This document shows, piece after piece, positions 1 through 6,322 of a DNA stretch of 9,900 nucleotides. The DNA is from JAYQUR01 sp038133505 (GTDB lineage: Bacteria; Pseudomonadota; Alphaproteobacteria; MPNO01; UBA830), in the NCBI GenBank assembly GCA_038133505.1, contig JAYPTI010000125.1, positions 1-9,900 of the forward strand. The letters run 5' to 3'. Each line of letters starts with the position of its first letter. Positions within the stretch are counted from its first letter, which is position 1. Both the position numbers and the translations under genes were made by a program. The notes under the pieces were generated by a model. It saw only the letters and a list, made by a program, of their open reading frames with translations, did no database searches and had not been told where the DNA came from.

Positions 1-599
1 ACGGCGTCCTGCTGATCTTCGACGAGGTCGTGACAGGCTTCCGCCTCGCGCTCGGCGGCGCGCAGGAATATTTCGGCGTGCTGCCGGACATCGCGAGCTA
101 CGGCAAGATCGTCGGCGGCGGCGGGCCGCTGGGATGCGTCGGCGGCCGCGCGGACCTGATGGACCTGATGAACCCGCGCAATCGCGGCCAGTCGAACTAC
201 TCCTACGTGAACGGCACGCTGCACGGCAATCCCGTCGCGGCCGTTGCCGGCCTCGCGACGCTCGCCGAGCTCCGCAAGCCGGGCTACTACAAGGACCTCC
301 ACGCAAAGGCCGACGATGTCTGCAAGGCGTGCCAGGAGGTGCTCGACCGCAACCGCAAGCCGGCGATCGCGACCGGCAAGGCCTCGTTCTGGCAGATCCT
401 GTTCATGGACAAACCGCCGGCCAACCATGCCGACGTGATGAATTCGGATCAGGCGGCGTCGCGCGCGCTCGATCTCGCCCAGATGCATGAGGGGCTATAC
501 GTGCTGCCCAACGTCCGCCGGTTCGTCTCGTCCGTTCATACGGATACCGATATCGAGGAGACGGTGCGGGCGCTCGACGCGGCCTGCAAGCGGGTCTGA
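1..599 (+). CDS. Class III PLP-dependent aminotransferase, glutamate-1-semialdehyde aminomutase-like (C-terminal part, 5' end outside window)
   Basis: The reading frame is open from base 3, the first complete codon, and gives 198 residues up to a TGA at 597-599; the N-terminal half lies left of the window. Seen: an IFDEV segment at bases 18-32, whose Asp is the residue that contacts the PLP pyridine nitrogen in this fold. Next comes YGKIVGGGGPLGCVGG, where Lys (codon 105-107) sits at the Schiff-base lysine position of the GSAM-type LGKIIGGG motif, and then NGTLHGNPVAAVAG, which resembles the GTLxGNP motif of GSAM-like enzymes. Family knowledge: such proteins move or isomerise amino groups using PLP in the cytoplasm. 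Many HemL-like paralogues outside haem operons are catabolic transaminases, and the catabolic neighbours favour that here. The true substrate cannot be told, and the missing half prevents a check of the HemL-specific residues. It is translationally adjacent to the next gene. Confidence 0.9.
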   Translation, partial: GVLLIFDEVVTGFRLALGGAQEYFGVLPDIASYGKIVGGGGPLGCVGGRADLMDLMNPRNRGQSNYSYVNGTLHGNPVAAVAGLATLAELRKPGYYKDLHAKADDVCKACQEVLDRNRKPAIATGKASFWQILFMDKPPANHADVMNSDQAASRALDLAQMHEGLYVLPNVRRFVSSVHTDTDIEETVRALDAACKRV

Positions 600-613
600 T
601 GTCGGGCAGCATC

Positions 614-620
614 GAGGGGG
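614..620 (+). promoter_or_regulatory. Ribosome binding site that decides the EthD-like start
   Basis: GAGGGGG lies 5 bases before the ATG at 626. An in-frame ATG at 599 overlaps the upstream stop codon (TGATG) but has no purine-rich element at a good distance. The 626 start is therefore preferred, which also removes a nine-residue leader that does not look like part of the fold. Confidence 0.65.
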
Positions 621-625
621 GCTGC

Positions 626-1327
626 ATGAAGGGCGGCGGCGTTCTGTTCTCCGAGATGACGCCGCCCGACGGCGACGAGGCCAAGTTCAACGACTGGTAC
701 GACAACCATCACATGCCGAGCCATGTGTATGGCGTGCCGGGGTTTCGGTCGGGCCAGCGTTACAAGGACGGCGCCGCGCAGCACTATCTCGCGATCTACG
801 ACCTCGACGCGCCGTCGACGCTGACGGACGAGGAATACCGGACGCGGAAATACACGCCGGATGCGCCGACCAAGGCGATGCTCTCGCGCGTAACCGGCTT
901 CACCCGCTACATCGGCGAGGAGATCCATTTCGCCGTCCGGGAAGGCCTGTCATTGGAACAGGCAATGGCGGGTCCCGTGATGCTGGCCGTTTTCTTCGCC
1001 GTGCCGCCCGATCGCGCCGGAGAGTTCGAAGACTGGTACGCCGGCGAACACCTGCCGCTTCTTCTGCGCAGTCCGCAATGGCGCATGGGGCGGATCTTCC
1101 GCGTTGTCGATGCCGACCCGACCCCGTTCACCCACATGATGCTGCACTATATCGACGACATGTCGGTGCTGGACGGTGCGGAAGTGGGCGCGTCCCGCGC
1201 GACCGAATGGCGTAACAAGCTGGCTGGCGAAGACTGGTTCAAGCCGCACATGGTTCACTACGACCGCCGGGGAAAGCGCTATCACAAGGGCGAGCCCGAG
1301 GCGAAGACCTTCAAACTGCCAATCTGA
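626..1327 (+). CDS. EthD-like / dimeric alpha-beta barrel protein with two internal repeats
   Basis: A 233-residue cytoplasmic protein. It has two diverged copies of the same motif: FNDWYDNHHMP at residues 21-31 and FEDWYAGEHLP at 134-144, i.e. F-x-D-W-Y-x3-H-x-P. This places two ferredoxin-like alpha-beta barrel domains in one chain (roughly 1-105 and 115-215). Related DUF4286/EthD-type proteins are small, dimeric and often encoded beside catabolic enzymes, where their function is usually unproven. No signal peptide, membrane segment or metal-ligand cluster is visible. The start at 626 is chosen on the ribosome binding site. The gene begins within 30 bases of the aminotransferase stop and is followed after 23 bases by the CMD gene, so all three are probably co-transcribed. 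The fold assignment is good; any role, such as binding or converting a pathway intermediate, is inference. Confidence 0.75.
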   Translation: MKGGGVLFSEMTPPDGDEAKFNDWYDNHHMPSHVYGVPGFRSGQRYKDGAAQHYLAIYDLDAPSTLTDEEYRTRKYTPDAPTKAMLSRVTGFTRYIGEEIHFAVREGLSLEQAMAGPVMLAVFFAVPPDRAGEFEDWYAGEHLPLLLRSPQWRMGRIFRVVDADPTPFTHMMLHYIDDMSVLDGAEVGASRATEWRNKLAGEDWFKPHMVHYDRRGKRYHKGEPEAKTFKLPI

Positions 1328-1350
1328 ACAAACCGAAAGGGAGAGCTGTC

Positions 1351-1761
1351 ATGCCGATCGAACCGTGGAACAAGGAACTGTACGAAGCCGGCCTCGCGGT
1401 GCGCCGCAAGGTCCTGGGCGCGAAATACGTCGATCCGAATATCGCGAAGGCAGAGGCCGATCCGTTCACCGCCAAGATCCAGACGATGGTGACGGAATAC
1501 TGCTGGGGCGGCGCGTGGACCAACGATACGCTCGATCACAAGACACGCAGCCTGCTGAACCTCTGCATCCTGACCGCGCTCGGCAAGATGCAGGAGCTCA
1601 AGGCGCACACGCGCGGCGCCATCGTCAATGGCTGCACCGAAGAGGAGATCGCCGAGGCGCTCGCGCACGCGACCGTTTATTGCGGCATCCCCGCGGGCGT
1701 CGACGCGTTCCGCAGCGCGCGCGAGGCGCTCGATCAGGCGAAGTCGGAAGGGCTGTACTAG
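1351..1761 (+). CDS. Carboxymuconolactone decarboxylase (CMD) family protein
   Basis: A 136-residue protein, close to the length of 4-carboxymuconolactone decarboxylase (PcaC). Seen: WTNDTLDHKTRSLLNLCILTALGK (about 56-79) followed by ELKAHTRGAIVNGCTEEEIAEAL (82-104) and ATVYCGIPAGVDAF (107-120). This is the order and spacing of the PcaC-type signature LDxxTRSL / ELxxHxxGAxxNGxT / YxGxPA. It lacks the CxxC redox pair of the AhpD branch, so a decarboxylase/isomerase-like role fits better than a peroxidase one. A strong Shine-Dalgarno (AAGGGAGA, 1337-1344) sits 6 bases before the ATG. It is the last gene of the left operon, and no other beta-ketoadipate gene (PcaB, PcaD, PcaHG) is nearby. The substrate is therefore likely something other than protocatechuate-derived lactone. 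The family is certain; the reaction is not. Confidence 0.88.
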   Translation: MPIEPWNKELYEAGLAVRRKVLGAKYVDPNIAKAEADPFTAKIQTMVTEYCWGGAWTNDTLDHKTRSLLNLCILTALGKMQELKAHTRGAIVNGCTEEEIAEALAHATVYCGIPAGVDAFRSAREALDQAKSEGLY

Positions 1762-1767
1762 GCCCGG

Positions 1768-2508
1768 TCAGTAGTCTCGCAGCAACACGCCGAGGCCGGG
1801 AATCGGGTCGTCGATCCCTGCCCGGCGCAGCGTGTGCCAGAGCGTCGCGGAATTGCTTGAAACGACGGGTTTGCCGAGCGCTTCCTCGAGCGGCTCGATC
1901 ACATCGAAGGTGTTGAAGTCGGTACAGCAGATCAAGAGCGCATCGGCGTCTTCGCGGTCGACCGCACGGGCGTGTTCGAACACCTCCGGCGGCGGCACGC
2001 AGGATATCTTCTGGATGCCGGCGAGCGACGTATTCAGCCCCAGGCCGGCGGCGGCCAGGACGTCGAACCCGTGGTCATGCAGATAGTGCGCCTCATGGTC
2101 GTTGGTTTCGTCGGTGTAGGGAGACGCCATCGAGATGCGCCGGGCGCCGAGCGCCTCGAGCGCGGCGACGATCGCCTGTGCCGTCGAATTCGACTCCATG
2201 CCGGCCTTCGACATCGTGCCGAGCAGGCGGTCGGACGGACACGCCATCGACCCGGCGGTGCAGGCATAGGTGGCGTAGCCGACATTGCAGGCGGCGAGAT
2301 CCTGCATTGCGTGTTCGACGTCGGACAGCATCTCCGCGAAATCGTCGGCGCCGGGATCCGGATGCAGCGGCGAGCGCGTGAAATGGAAGCTCACGCCGGG
2401 CGGCGCGACGCGGTTGAACTCCGCTTCGTTCACGGTGTTGCTCGGCGGCACGATGACGCCGATCTTCTTTCGCCAGCCGATGGGTTTTGCGTCGTTCAAA
2501 GCGTTCAT
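1768..2508 (-). CDS. Maleate isomerase / Asp-Glu racemase superfamily enzyme
   Basis: A 246-residue cytoplasmic protein of the arylmalonate decarboxylase / maleate cis-trans isomerase family. Seen: an N-terminal KKIGVIVPPSNTVNEAEF (14-31) that resembles the substrate-carboxylate-binding PSSNT loop of maleate isomerases, a first catalytic-type Cys at 83 (YACTAGS), SPYTDE at 129-134, a second Cys pair at 194-195 (LICCTDFNTFDVI), and KPVVSSNSATLWHTLR at 213-228. Maleate isomerase and the racemases need two cysteines, one per domain, whereas arylmalonate decarboxylase has only one. Both being present points to an isomerase or racemase. The ATG at 2508 (MNALNDA) is chosen over an upstream in-frame ATG at 2568 because the extra 20 residues are Arg-rich and would overlap the palindromic divergent promoter. 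In nicotinate and picolinate breakdown, such an enzyme converts maleate to fumarate as the last step. That role would fit here but is not proven. It converges on the CMD gene with 6 bases between stops. Confidence 0.87.
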   Translation of the reverse strand: MNALNDAKPIGWRKKIGVIVPPSNTVNEAEFNRVAPPGVSFHFTRSPLHPDPGADDFAEMLSDVEHAMQDLAACNVGYATYACTAGSMACPSDRLLGTMSKAGMESNSTAQAIVAALEALGARRISMASPYTDETNDHEAHYLHDHGFDVLAAAGLGLNTSLAGIQKISCVPPPEVFEHARAVDREDADALLICCTDFNTFDVIEPLEEALGKPVVSSNSATLWHTLRRAGIDDPIPGLGVLLRDY

Positions 2509-2534
2509 GGCAGTCGCTCGCCGATTGTCGATCT

Positions 2535-2549
2535 GCGCCAATTTGGCGC
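2535..2549. promoter_or_regulatory. Perfect palindrome, likely operator, in divergent promoter region
   Basis: GCGCCAA-T-TTGGCGC: two 7-base arms around one central base, with no mismatch. It is centred 34 bases before the minus-strand isomerase start and 86 before the FAD hydroxylase start. Its place in a 119-base divergent intergenic region suggests a binding site for a dimeric regulator. The regulator itself is not encoded in this window. Confidence 0.5.
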
Positions 2550-2574
2550 GCCTTCGTAGCCGACGCAACGGATG

Positions 2575-2602
2575 TTGACCGACCGTGGTCGGGGTATATG
2601 TT
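2575..2602 (+). promoter_or_regulatory. Probable sigma-70-type promoter for the FAD hydroxylase
   Basis: A -35-like TTGACC (2575-2580, five of six consensus bases) is followed after 16 bases by TATGTT (2597-2602, four of six). A start near 2609 would leave a short leader carrying the GGGAGAG ribosome binding site at 2618-2624. No transcript data are available, so this is a sequence-based prediction. Confidence 0.4.
2579..2592. promoter_or_regulatory. Perfect palindrome overlapping the predicted promoter, likely operator
   Basis: CCGACC-GT-GGTCGG: two 6-base arms around two bases. It covers the end of the -35 element and most of the spacer, the classic position for a repressor that blocks polymerase. 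Its sequence differs from the 2535-2549 palindrome, so the two may bind different proteins. Confidence 0.45.
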
Positions 2603-2627
2603 TCAAAGGATCAACCGGGAGAGTTCG

Positions 2628-3827
2628 ATGAGCGACAGTGATCGCGTGATCATAGCGGGCGCGGGCCCCGTGGGATGCAGCGCTGCGCTTTACCTCGCGC
2701 AGAAGGGAATACCCGTCACGCTTCTCGAGGCGGGCAACGAGCTGCCGCTCGATCTTCGCGCGTCGACCTTCCATCCGCCGACACTTGACATGCTCGACGA
2801 CCTGGGCGTCGTCGACAAGCTGATCGAGCAGGGCATCATCTGCCCGATCTGGCAGTATCGCGATACGCGCGAGGGCGTCGTGGCGGAGTGGGATCTCGGC
2901 GTCCTCAAGGACGATACGCGGCACCCGTACCGGATACAGTGCGAGCAGTACAAGCTGACGGGCATCATCGTCGACGAACTGCACAAGATGGACAATGTCG
3001 ACGTTCGCTTCCGCGTCCGGGCAACGGGCTCGAAGCAGGATGACGACAGCGTGACCCTGCTTGCGGAATCCCCGGACGGGCCCGAGGAAATAAAGGGCCG
3101 GTATCTGATTGCCGCCGACGGCGCCTCCAGCGTTATCCGGATCGGCCTCGGCATCGAATTTCCGGGGCTGACATTTCCGGAGCTCTGGCTGTGCGCGAGC
3201 ACGGAATACCCGTTCGAGAACCATTTCGAGAACCTTGCTCCCATTGCCTACATCGCGGATCCGGATTTCTGGTTTGTGTTCGTCAAGGTGCCCGGCCTGT
3301 GGCGCCTGCTGTTGCCGTCGCGTCCGGGCGAGACGGCGGACACGCTCGTCTCGGACAAGACCGTACAGGAACGCATGCATCAGGTCTGCGACAAGGACGG
3401 CGACTACGACACCTATCACCGGACGGCCTATGCCGTGCATCAGCGCGTGGCGGAGACGTACAGGAAGGGCCGGGTGTTCCTCGCCGGAGATTCCGCCCAC
3501 ATCAACAATCCGCTCGGCGGGATGGGGATGAACGGCGGCATCCACGATGCGGTGAACCTGTGCGAGAAGATCGTCCGGGTGTGGAACGGCGAGGCGGGCG
3601 ACAGCGAGCTCGACCGCTACGACGCCCAGCGGCGGCCGATCGCGATCGATTACGTCCAGCAGACGACATTGCGGAACAAGGCGATGCTGGAGGAAACCGA
3701 CCCGGAGGCCCGCAAGGCGAAGCACGACGAAATGCGGGCGGCGGCGGCGAATCCTGAGAAGGCGCGCGAATATCTGCTGCAGTCGTCAATGATCGCAGCG
3801 CTGAAACGCGTGGAAACCCTCGGCTAG
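2628..3827 (+). CDS. FAD-dependent group A aromatic hydroxylase (PheA/UbiH-type monooxygenase)
   Basis: A 399-residue flavoprotein of usual length for single-component NAD(P)H-dependent aromatic hydroxylases. Seen in order: the Rossmann nucleotide-binding GAGPVG at 11-16 with the strand-end Glu at 34 (TLLEAG); the DG motif AADGASSVIR at 162-171, which in this family contacts both FAD and NAD(P)H; and the GD motif GRVFLAGDSAHINNPLGGMGMNGGIHDA at 281-308, which binds the FAD ribityl and pyrophosphate. Known chemistry: a C4a-hydroperoxyflavin places an OH on an activated (phenol-like or hydroxypyridine-like) ring. The C-terminus is short and lacks the thioredoxin-like domain of phenol 2-monooxygenases. 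The ATG at 2628 has GGGAGAG at 2618-2624. An upstream in-frame ATG at 2487 is rejected because it would run back through the divergent promoter and into the isomerase gene. It is divergent from the isomerase, which suggests shared control. The substrate is unknown; 6-hydroxynicotinate-type or hydroxybenzoate-type compounds are possibilities. Confidence 0.92.
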   Translation: MSDSDRVIIAGAGPVGCSAALYLAQKGIPVTLLEAGNELPLDLRASTFHPPTLDMLDDLGVVDKLIEQGIICPIWQYRDTREGVVAEWDLGVLKDDTRHPYRIQCEQYKLTGIIVDELHKMDNVDVRFRVRATGSKQDDDSVTLLAESPDGPEEIKGRYLIAADGASSVIRIGLGIEFPGLTFPELWLCASTEYPFENHFENLAPIAYIADPDFWFVFVKVPGLWRLLLPSRPGETADTLVSDKTVQERMHQVCDKDGDYDTYHRTAYAVHQRVAETYRKGRVFLAGDSAHINNPLGGMGMNGGIHDAVNLCEKIVRVWNGEAGDSELDRYDAQRRPIAIDYVQQTTLRNKAMLEETDPEARKAKHDEMRAAAANPEKAREYLLQSSMIAALKRVETLG

Positions 3828-3875
3828 TCAGCGATTTCCCTGCCTTTGTCTCGCCATTTTCAGGCGAAATGCTGA
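3828..3875 (+). terminator. Possible hairpin after the FAD hydroxylase
   Basis: TCAGC(G)ATTT at 3828-3837 can pair with AAATGCTGA at 3867-3875 with one bulged G. A short inner stem, TCGCC (3851-3855) with GGCGA (3863-3867), competes for one base. There is no run of T after it, so it may be only an RNA 3'-end structure or chance. Confidence is low. Confidence 0.25.
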
Positions 3876-3921
3876 TCTTGCGGGAAAGCCCTTAACCAAT
3901 TCCACGATGGGGCTTTCAAAC

Positions 3922-3951
3922 AGCGGCCGTCTCGCCTAGTTTGTGGCCGCT
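3922..3951. repeat. Inverted repeat upstream of the TRAP binding-protein gene
   Basis: AGCGGCC (3922-3928) and GGCCGCT (3945-3951) are perfect inverted 7-base arms separated by 16 bases. The element ends 44 bases before the TRAP gene start, in the only sizeable gap of the window (168 bases, 3828-3995). It could be a regulator site or form a hairpin. I see no convincing -35/-10 pair around it. Confidence 0.4.
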
Positions 3952-3995
3952 CATAACCGCGAGAACGGATTAGTACAGTCCAAGGAGAGGCTTCA

Positions 3996-5012
3996 ATGAA
4001 AACCATTGTGAAAACCGGCATCCTGCCGGTCGTCGCGGCCGCTGCCGCGCTTGCCGTTGCGACCCCCGCGTCGGCGAAATACGACATGAAGATCGGCTAC
4101 CCCACAACCGCCGACCCGCAGCACGACCTCGCGCTGCGCATGGTCGAGCTGATCAAGGAGCGCACGAAGGGCGAAGTCGTCGGCCGCGTGTTCCCGACCA
4201 GCCAGCTCGGCAAGGTTCCGCGCCAGGTCGAAGGCATCCAGCCCGGCACCCAGGAAGTCTTCCTGGCGCCTCCGGGCTTCCTGCAGGGCGTCAATCCGGC
4301 CTTCCAGGTCGCCGACGCGCCCGGCATCTTCCTCAATCACCAGCACGTCCAGCGCTCGATCACCGAGCCGAGCTTCCGCGAGCGGTTCGTCCGCCTCGGC
4401 GAGAAGAAGGGCATCATCGGCGCCCAGGTCTGGGTCTATGACGGCGCGTCCTACATGACGACGTCGCCGATCAAGACGCTGGCCGATTTCAAGGGCAAGA
4501 AGATTCGCGTCCTCGCGACCCAGATGGAGCGTCGCATCGTCGCTTCGGTCAATGCGACCGGCGTGCCGATCCCGTTCACCGAGGTCGTCCCGGCGATCCA
4601 GCGCAAGGTCGTCGACGGTGCGCGCACCAGCCTCGTCGTTGCGGACCGCGCGAAGTTCCCGACGGTGACCAAGCACCTGACGGTCACCAATGGCAGCTAC
4701 ATCACCACGGGCGCGTGGTTCTCGAAAGTGTGGCTGGAGAAACTGCCGGCGAACCTGCGCAAGATCGTCATGGATACGTCGCAGGAGCTCGAGCAGTGGG
4801 CGGCAGACAACTCGGAGAAGTACGTCCCGGGTTCGATCGAGTCCTGGAAGAAGCAGGGCGCGCAGGTCTACTATCTCTCCGATGCGGAGCAGAAGGAATA
4901 CATGGCCAAGATCGCGCCGCTCGGCGACGAGCTGCTCGGCAAGTCGGACAATCCGGAAATTCGGGAACTCTATGGCATCCTGAAGGCCGCGGCCAAGAAG
5001 ACCATGAAGTAA
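3996..5012 (+). CDS. dctP: TRAP transporter solute-binding protein (DctP family)
   Basis: A 338-residue secreted protein. It has a clear signal peptide: basic MKTIVK, a hydrophobic Ala/Val-rich core, and ATPASA with cleavage expected after Ala27 before KYDMKIGY. The mature part follows the DctP fold: an N-terminal KIGYPTTADPQHDLALRMVEL, the TLADFKGKKIRVLATQ segment at 161-176 in which Arg171 occupies the place of the conserved arginine that clamps the ligand's carboxylate, and a helical C-terminus. Known role: it binds an organic anion in the periplasm and hands it to a DctQ/DctM membrane pair for sodium-driven uptake. No DctQ or DctM gene is present in the window, so this looks like an orphan binding protein that uses membrane subunits encoded elsewhere. 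A strong AAGGAGAGG at 3982-3990 precedes the ATG by 5 bases. The gene is flanked by its own upstream region and a strong terminator, so it is likely a single transcription unit. Confidence 0.93.
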   Translation: MKTIVKTGILPVVAAAAALAVATPASAKYDMKIGYPTTADPQHDLALRMVELIKERTKGEVVGRVFPTSQLGKVPRQVEGIQPGTQEVFLAPPGFLQGVNPAFQVADAPGIFLNHQHVQRSITEPSFRERFVRLGEKKGIIGAQVWVYDGASYMTTSPIKTLADFKGKKIRVLATQMERRIVASVNATGVPIPFTEVVPAIQRKVVDGARTSLVVADRAKFPTVTKHLTVTNGSYITTGAWFSKVWLEKLPANLRKIVMDTSQELEQWAADNSEKYVPGSIESWKKQGAQVYYLSDAEQKEYMAKIAPLGDELLGKSDNPEIRELYGILKAAAKKTMK

Positions 5013-5031
5013 TCGCGTTTCGCGAGAACGG

Positions 5032-5057
5032 AAAAGGGCGGCTTCGGCCGCCCTTTT
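5032..5057. terminator. Bidirectional intrinsic terminator with UUCG tetraloop
   Basis: AAAAGGGCGGC (5032-5042) pairs perfectly over 11 bases with GCCGCCCTTTT (5047-5057). The loop is TTCG closed by a C-G pair, i.e. the very stable cUUCGg tetraloop. The A-run on one side and T-run on the other make it work on both strands. It serves the TRAP gene ending at 5012 and the convergent flavin monooxygenase gene ending at 5079. Confidence 0.93.
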
Positions 5058-5078
5058 GCATTGCGGCGGGCCGGTGGC

Positions 5079-6215
5079 CTATTCGGCGGCGACCGCCATG
5101 GGCTTGCGCTGGCCAGCCTGCTCCATCAGGGGCATGACCTCGTCGATCCACTGCCTGCACTCGGTCTTGTAGTCGACCCAGGAAATCAGCATCCCGTCGA
5201 CGCCGATATCGATCAGCTTGTTCATCTCGTCGACGATCTGCTCCGGCGTGCCGACCAGCGGATAGCCGCCGTGCCCGGCGATGAAGTGGAAGCGGAATTC
5301 GTCGAGGATTTCCTTAGGCAGGGTCTTGGACTGCATCTCGAAGATCTCGAGCAGGTTGTTGACGGCTTCGTAGTCGCCTTTTTCCTCGACGTAGTATTTC
5401 AGATAATCGCGCGCCTCTTTCTCCGTGTCGCGGCAGACCACGTAGACGTGGATCCAGCTTTTGACATCGCGGCCGGCCTCGCGCGCCATGTTCTTGAGGT
5501 GGCCGATCTGCGCCTTGCCGCCCTCGAGATCGCGTTCCTTGAGGATCACGAAGTTCATGTCGGCCTGGGTCGCCGCGAACTTCTGGCCCTCGGCGGAACC
5601 GCCCGCGTTCATGACCGGCGGCATCGGCTTCTGGATCGGCTTCGGCTCGCTCCACACTTCCTTCGAGTGGAACCAGCGCCCGTCGAAATCGAACGAGCCT
5701 TCCTGCGACCAGATCTGGCGTACGAATTTGAGCCACTCGGTCGCGTACTCGTAGCGGACGGCATGCTCGTTCCACTGGGCGCCGAACATTTCGAACTCGT
5801 TCTTGAACCAGCCGCAGACGACGTTCAGCGCGAAGCGCCCGCCGGAGATATGGTCGATCGTCGCGCATTGCTTCGCGGCGGCGACGGGATGGGTCAATGG
5901 CACGTGCGACGTCGAGAAGATGCAGGAGTTTTCCGTGATCGCGGCGACCGCGGCGGCCCAGTTGTAGGTCTCGAACGTGCGGTTGTTGAAGTTCGTCGCG
6001 CCGCCGTATCCCTTCCAGCGCGCGACCGGCAGCAGCGCCTCGAAGCCGGCGCGGTCGGCCATCTGGACGACCTCCTTCGTATCGGGCCAGGTCATCTCCC
6101 AGGAATTCTCGGCCTGGGTGATCGTCGACCCGTGCGAACAGTTCATCGCAATGATGCCGATCTTCATCTTGTTGTCGTTGTAGAGCGGATTTTTGGTAAC
6201 CGGGCGTTCCTGCAT
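5079..6215 (-). CDS. Luciferase-like (LLM) flavin-dependent monooxygenase, RutA/SsuD-like
   Basis: A 378-residue bacterial-luciferase-type TIM-barrel protein that would use reduced FMN and oxygen. Seen: the N-terminal strand MKIGIIAMN at 17-25, a region near AAVAAITENSCIFSTSHVPLTHPV (87-110), the family hallmark HISGGRFALNVVCGW at 122-136 followed by FKNEFEMFG, and the C-terminal VGTPEQIVDEM at 321-331. The ISGGRFxxNxVxGWxxxExExxG pattern is close to that of pyrimidine oxygenase RutA, which opens the uracil ring, and to alkanesulfonate monooxygenases. An oxidative attack on an N-heterocycle, amide or sulfonate is therefore reasonable. The reduced flavin must come from a separate reductase, and none is encoded here. 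The ATG at 6215 is supported by GGGAGG on the minus strand (about 6222-6227). An internal ATG at 6167 would start directly at MKIGIIAMN but lacks such support. It is divergent from the HpaB-like operon and converges on the TRAP gene. Confidence 0.9.
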   Translation of the reverse strand: MQERPVTKNPLYNDNKMKIGIIAMNCSHGSTITQAENSWEMTWPDTKEVVQMADRAGFEALLPVARWKGYGGATNFNNRTFETYNWAAAVAAITENSCIFSTSHVPLTHPVAAAKQCATIDHISGGRFALNVVCGWFKNEFEMFGAQWNEHAVRYEYATEWLKFVRQIWSQEGSFDFDGRWFHSKEVWSEPKPIQKPMPPVMNAGGSAEGQKFAATQADMNFVILKERDLEGGKAQIGHLKNMAREAGRDVKSWIHVYVVCRDTEKEARDYLKYYVEEKGDYEAVNNLLEIFEMQSKTLPKEILDEFRFHFIAGHGGYPLVGTPEQIVDEMNKLIDIGVDGMLISWVDYKTECRQWIDEVMPLMEQAGQRKPMAVAAE

Positions 6216-6267
6216 TTCGTCCTCCCTTTTCAGCGATTCTACCCTACCTCAGGAGGGCGACAACAGT

Positions 6268-6295
6268 TTGCGTAAGCGGCATGCGCCGCTATTCT
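6268..6295 (+). promoter_or_regulatory. Possible promoter of the hydroxylase-dioxygenase operon
   Basis: TTGCGT (6268-6273) and TATTCT (6290-6295, four of six -10 consensus bases) are separated by 16 bases. The -35 match is weak (three of six), which would suit an activator-dependent or regulated promoter. A start near 6302 gives a 20-base leader before the ATG at 6323. It also excludes the in-frame ATG at 6281, which would lie inside the promoter. Confidence 0.35.
6275..6290. promoter_or_regulatory. Inverted repeat inside the predicted promoter, likely operator
   Basis: AGCGGC-ATGC-GCCGCT: perfect 6-base arms around four bases, filling the spacer between the proposed -35 and -10 elements. 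Partial outer arms TGCG (6269-6272) and CGCA (6297-6300) extend the symmetry. The half-site AGCGGC also forms the arms of the inverted repeat at 3922-3951. Confidence 0.45.
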
Positions 6296-6310
6296 GCGCA
6301 GGGAAAATTC

Positions 6311-6317
6311 AAAGGGA
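6311..6317 (+). promoter_or_regulatory. Ribosome binding site that sets the HpaB-like start
   Basis: AAAGGGA ends 5 bases before the ATG at 6323. No comparable element precedes the in-frame ATG at 6281 or the in-frame GTG at 6428, which would give the usual family N-terminus. Confidence 0.6.
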
Positions 6318-6322
6318 CGAGT

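Noticed and set aside
1..599. Calling the left aminotransferase HemL (tetrapyrrole synthesis)
   Set aside because: Only the C-terminal part is visible, no haem gene is nearby, and GSAM-like paralogues in catabolic clusters usually have other substrates.
599..625. Upstream start of the EthD-like gene at 599 (TGATG overlap with the aminotransferase stop)
   Set aside because: The overlap is suggestive of coupling, but the GAGGGGG element fits the ATG at 626 and the extra nine residues look unlike the fold.
2505..3725. A 406-codon minus-strand open frame opposite the FAD hydroxylase
   Set aside because: Mirror frame of a gene with clear FAD motifs; it has no family features and would cover the divergent promoter.
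5061..6275. A 404-codon plus-strand open frame opposite the LLM monooxygenase
   Set aside because: Mirror frame; its His/Asp/Leu-rich translation lacks any domain, and the minus-strand protein is clearly the real one.
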